Shown here: piece after piece, positions 5,325-5,437 of the stretch | Layout of the letters: each line of letters begins with the position of its first letter | Numbering within the stretch: position 1 is the stretch's first letter | Source: Bacillota bacterium | GTDB lineage: Bacteria; Bacillota_E; Sulfobacillia; Sulfobacillales; Sulfobacillaceae | NCBI GenBank assembly: GCA_021802225.1 | Contig: JAKAAS010000168.1 | Coordinates: 1-5,437, forward strand | Reading direction: 5' to 3' | Length of the DNA stretch: 5,437 bases | The notes under the pieces: generated by a model | Database searches by the model: none | What the model saw: only the letters and a program-made list of their open reading frames with translations | What the model was told of the DNA's origin: nothing | Program-made: the position numbers and the translations under genes

Positions 5325-5437
5325 TTATGCCGCTTTGCGGGCTTTTTGATCGGGGCTTGACTTCTGGAGGCCGTCGATCCGGTCGCGGAGTGCATCCGGA
5401 AGTTTTTGCAGAAAGCCTTGATAGAGCACCTCCACTT
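5325..5437 (-). CDS. C-terminal 36 residues of an unidentified protein (partial)
   Basis: The minus-strand frame is open from the right edge to TAA at 5325-5327 and encodes 36 residues ending in QKARKAA. The peptide is charged and helix-like, with YQGFLQKLPDALRDRIDGLQ at residues 5-24. Codon third positions look coding-like. The stretch is about 55% GC, against about 28% in the adjoining 5201-5320. I do not recognise the family. A transposase or other DNA-binding protein tail is possible, but nothing here proves it. The operon has its own promoter, so this gene need not be part of it. Only the C-terminus is visible, so confidence concerns the presence of a coding end, not its role. Confidence 0.5.
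   Translation of the reverse strand, partial: VEVLYQGFLQKLPDALRDRIDGLQKSSPDQKARKAA

Noticed and set aside
5328..5346. GCCGC-TTT-GCGGGC then TTTTT, terminator-like on the plus strand
   Set aside because: It overlaps the last codons of the minus-strand partial gene, no plus-strand gene ends here, and the stem has a bulge. Probably a by-product of the coding sequence.

Overview
The window reads as a bacterial catabolic operon transcribed entirely on the minus strand, right to left. Purine-rich GGAGG/AAAGGAG-type ribosome binding sites precede the genes. The operon promoter is a near-consensus housekeeping one (TTGATT, 17 bp, TATAAT), the leader is AT-rich and the coding GC is moderate. These traits suggest Bacillota, perhaps an acidophilic or soil relative such as Sulfobacillus or Alicyclobacillus. 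The placement is inference from style and family resemblance only; there is no rRNA or other phylogenetic marker.

Layout, in order of transcription. At the right edge (5325-5437) is the C-terminal end of an unidentified protein, GC-richer than what follows, with a weak terminator-like hairpin just after its stop. Next comes an AT-rich regulatory stretch (about 5101-5300) with the operon promoter, a repeated -10 element, a 10-bp direct repeat in the leader and possible alternative leader hairpins. Five genes follow: a short-chain dehydrogenase/reductase (SDR, 4308-5087), a metallo-beta-lactamase-fold hydrolase of the UPF0173/UlaG-like type (3596-4273), a soluble FAD-dependent dehydrogenase of the fumarate reductase/TcuA type (2063-3472), a 12-helix major facilitator transporter (789-2039), and electron transfer flavoprotein beta subunit etfB (1-708), which runs off the left edge close to its natural end. 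Gaps are short (about 23-123 bp), and no gene lies on the plus strand.

How the genes may work together (inference): the transporter imports an organic acid or similar polar carbon source. The SDR and the MBL hydrolase would perform an alcohol/ketone step and a hydrolysis, for example of a lactone. The FAD enzyme would desaturate a carboxylate, and its electrons would pass to the ETF rather than to the membrane TcuB protein of the classical tricarballylate system. The substrate cannot be read from the sequence. The most interesting aspect is this pairing of a TcuA-like flavoprotein and an MFS permease with EtfB. etfA and any ETF:quinone oxidoreductase would be expected just beyond the left edge. 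No CRISPR array, tRNA, rRNA or complete insertion sequence was seen.
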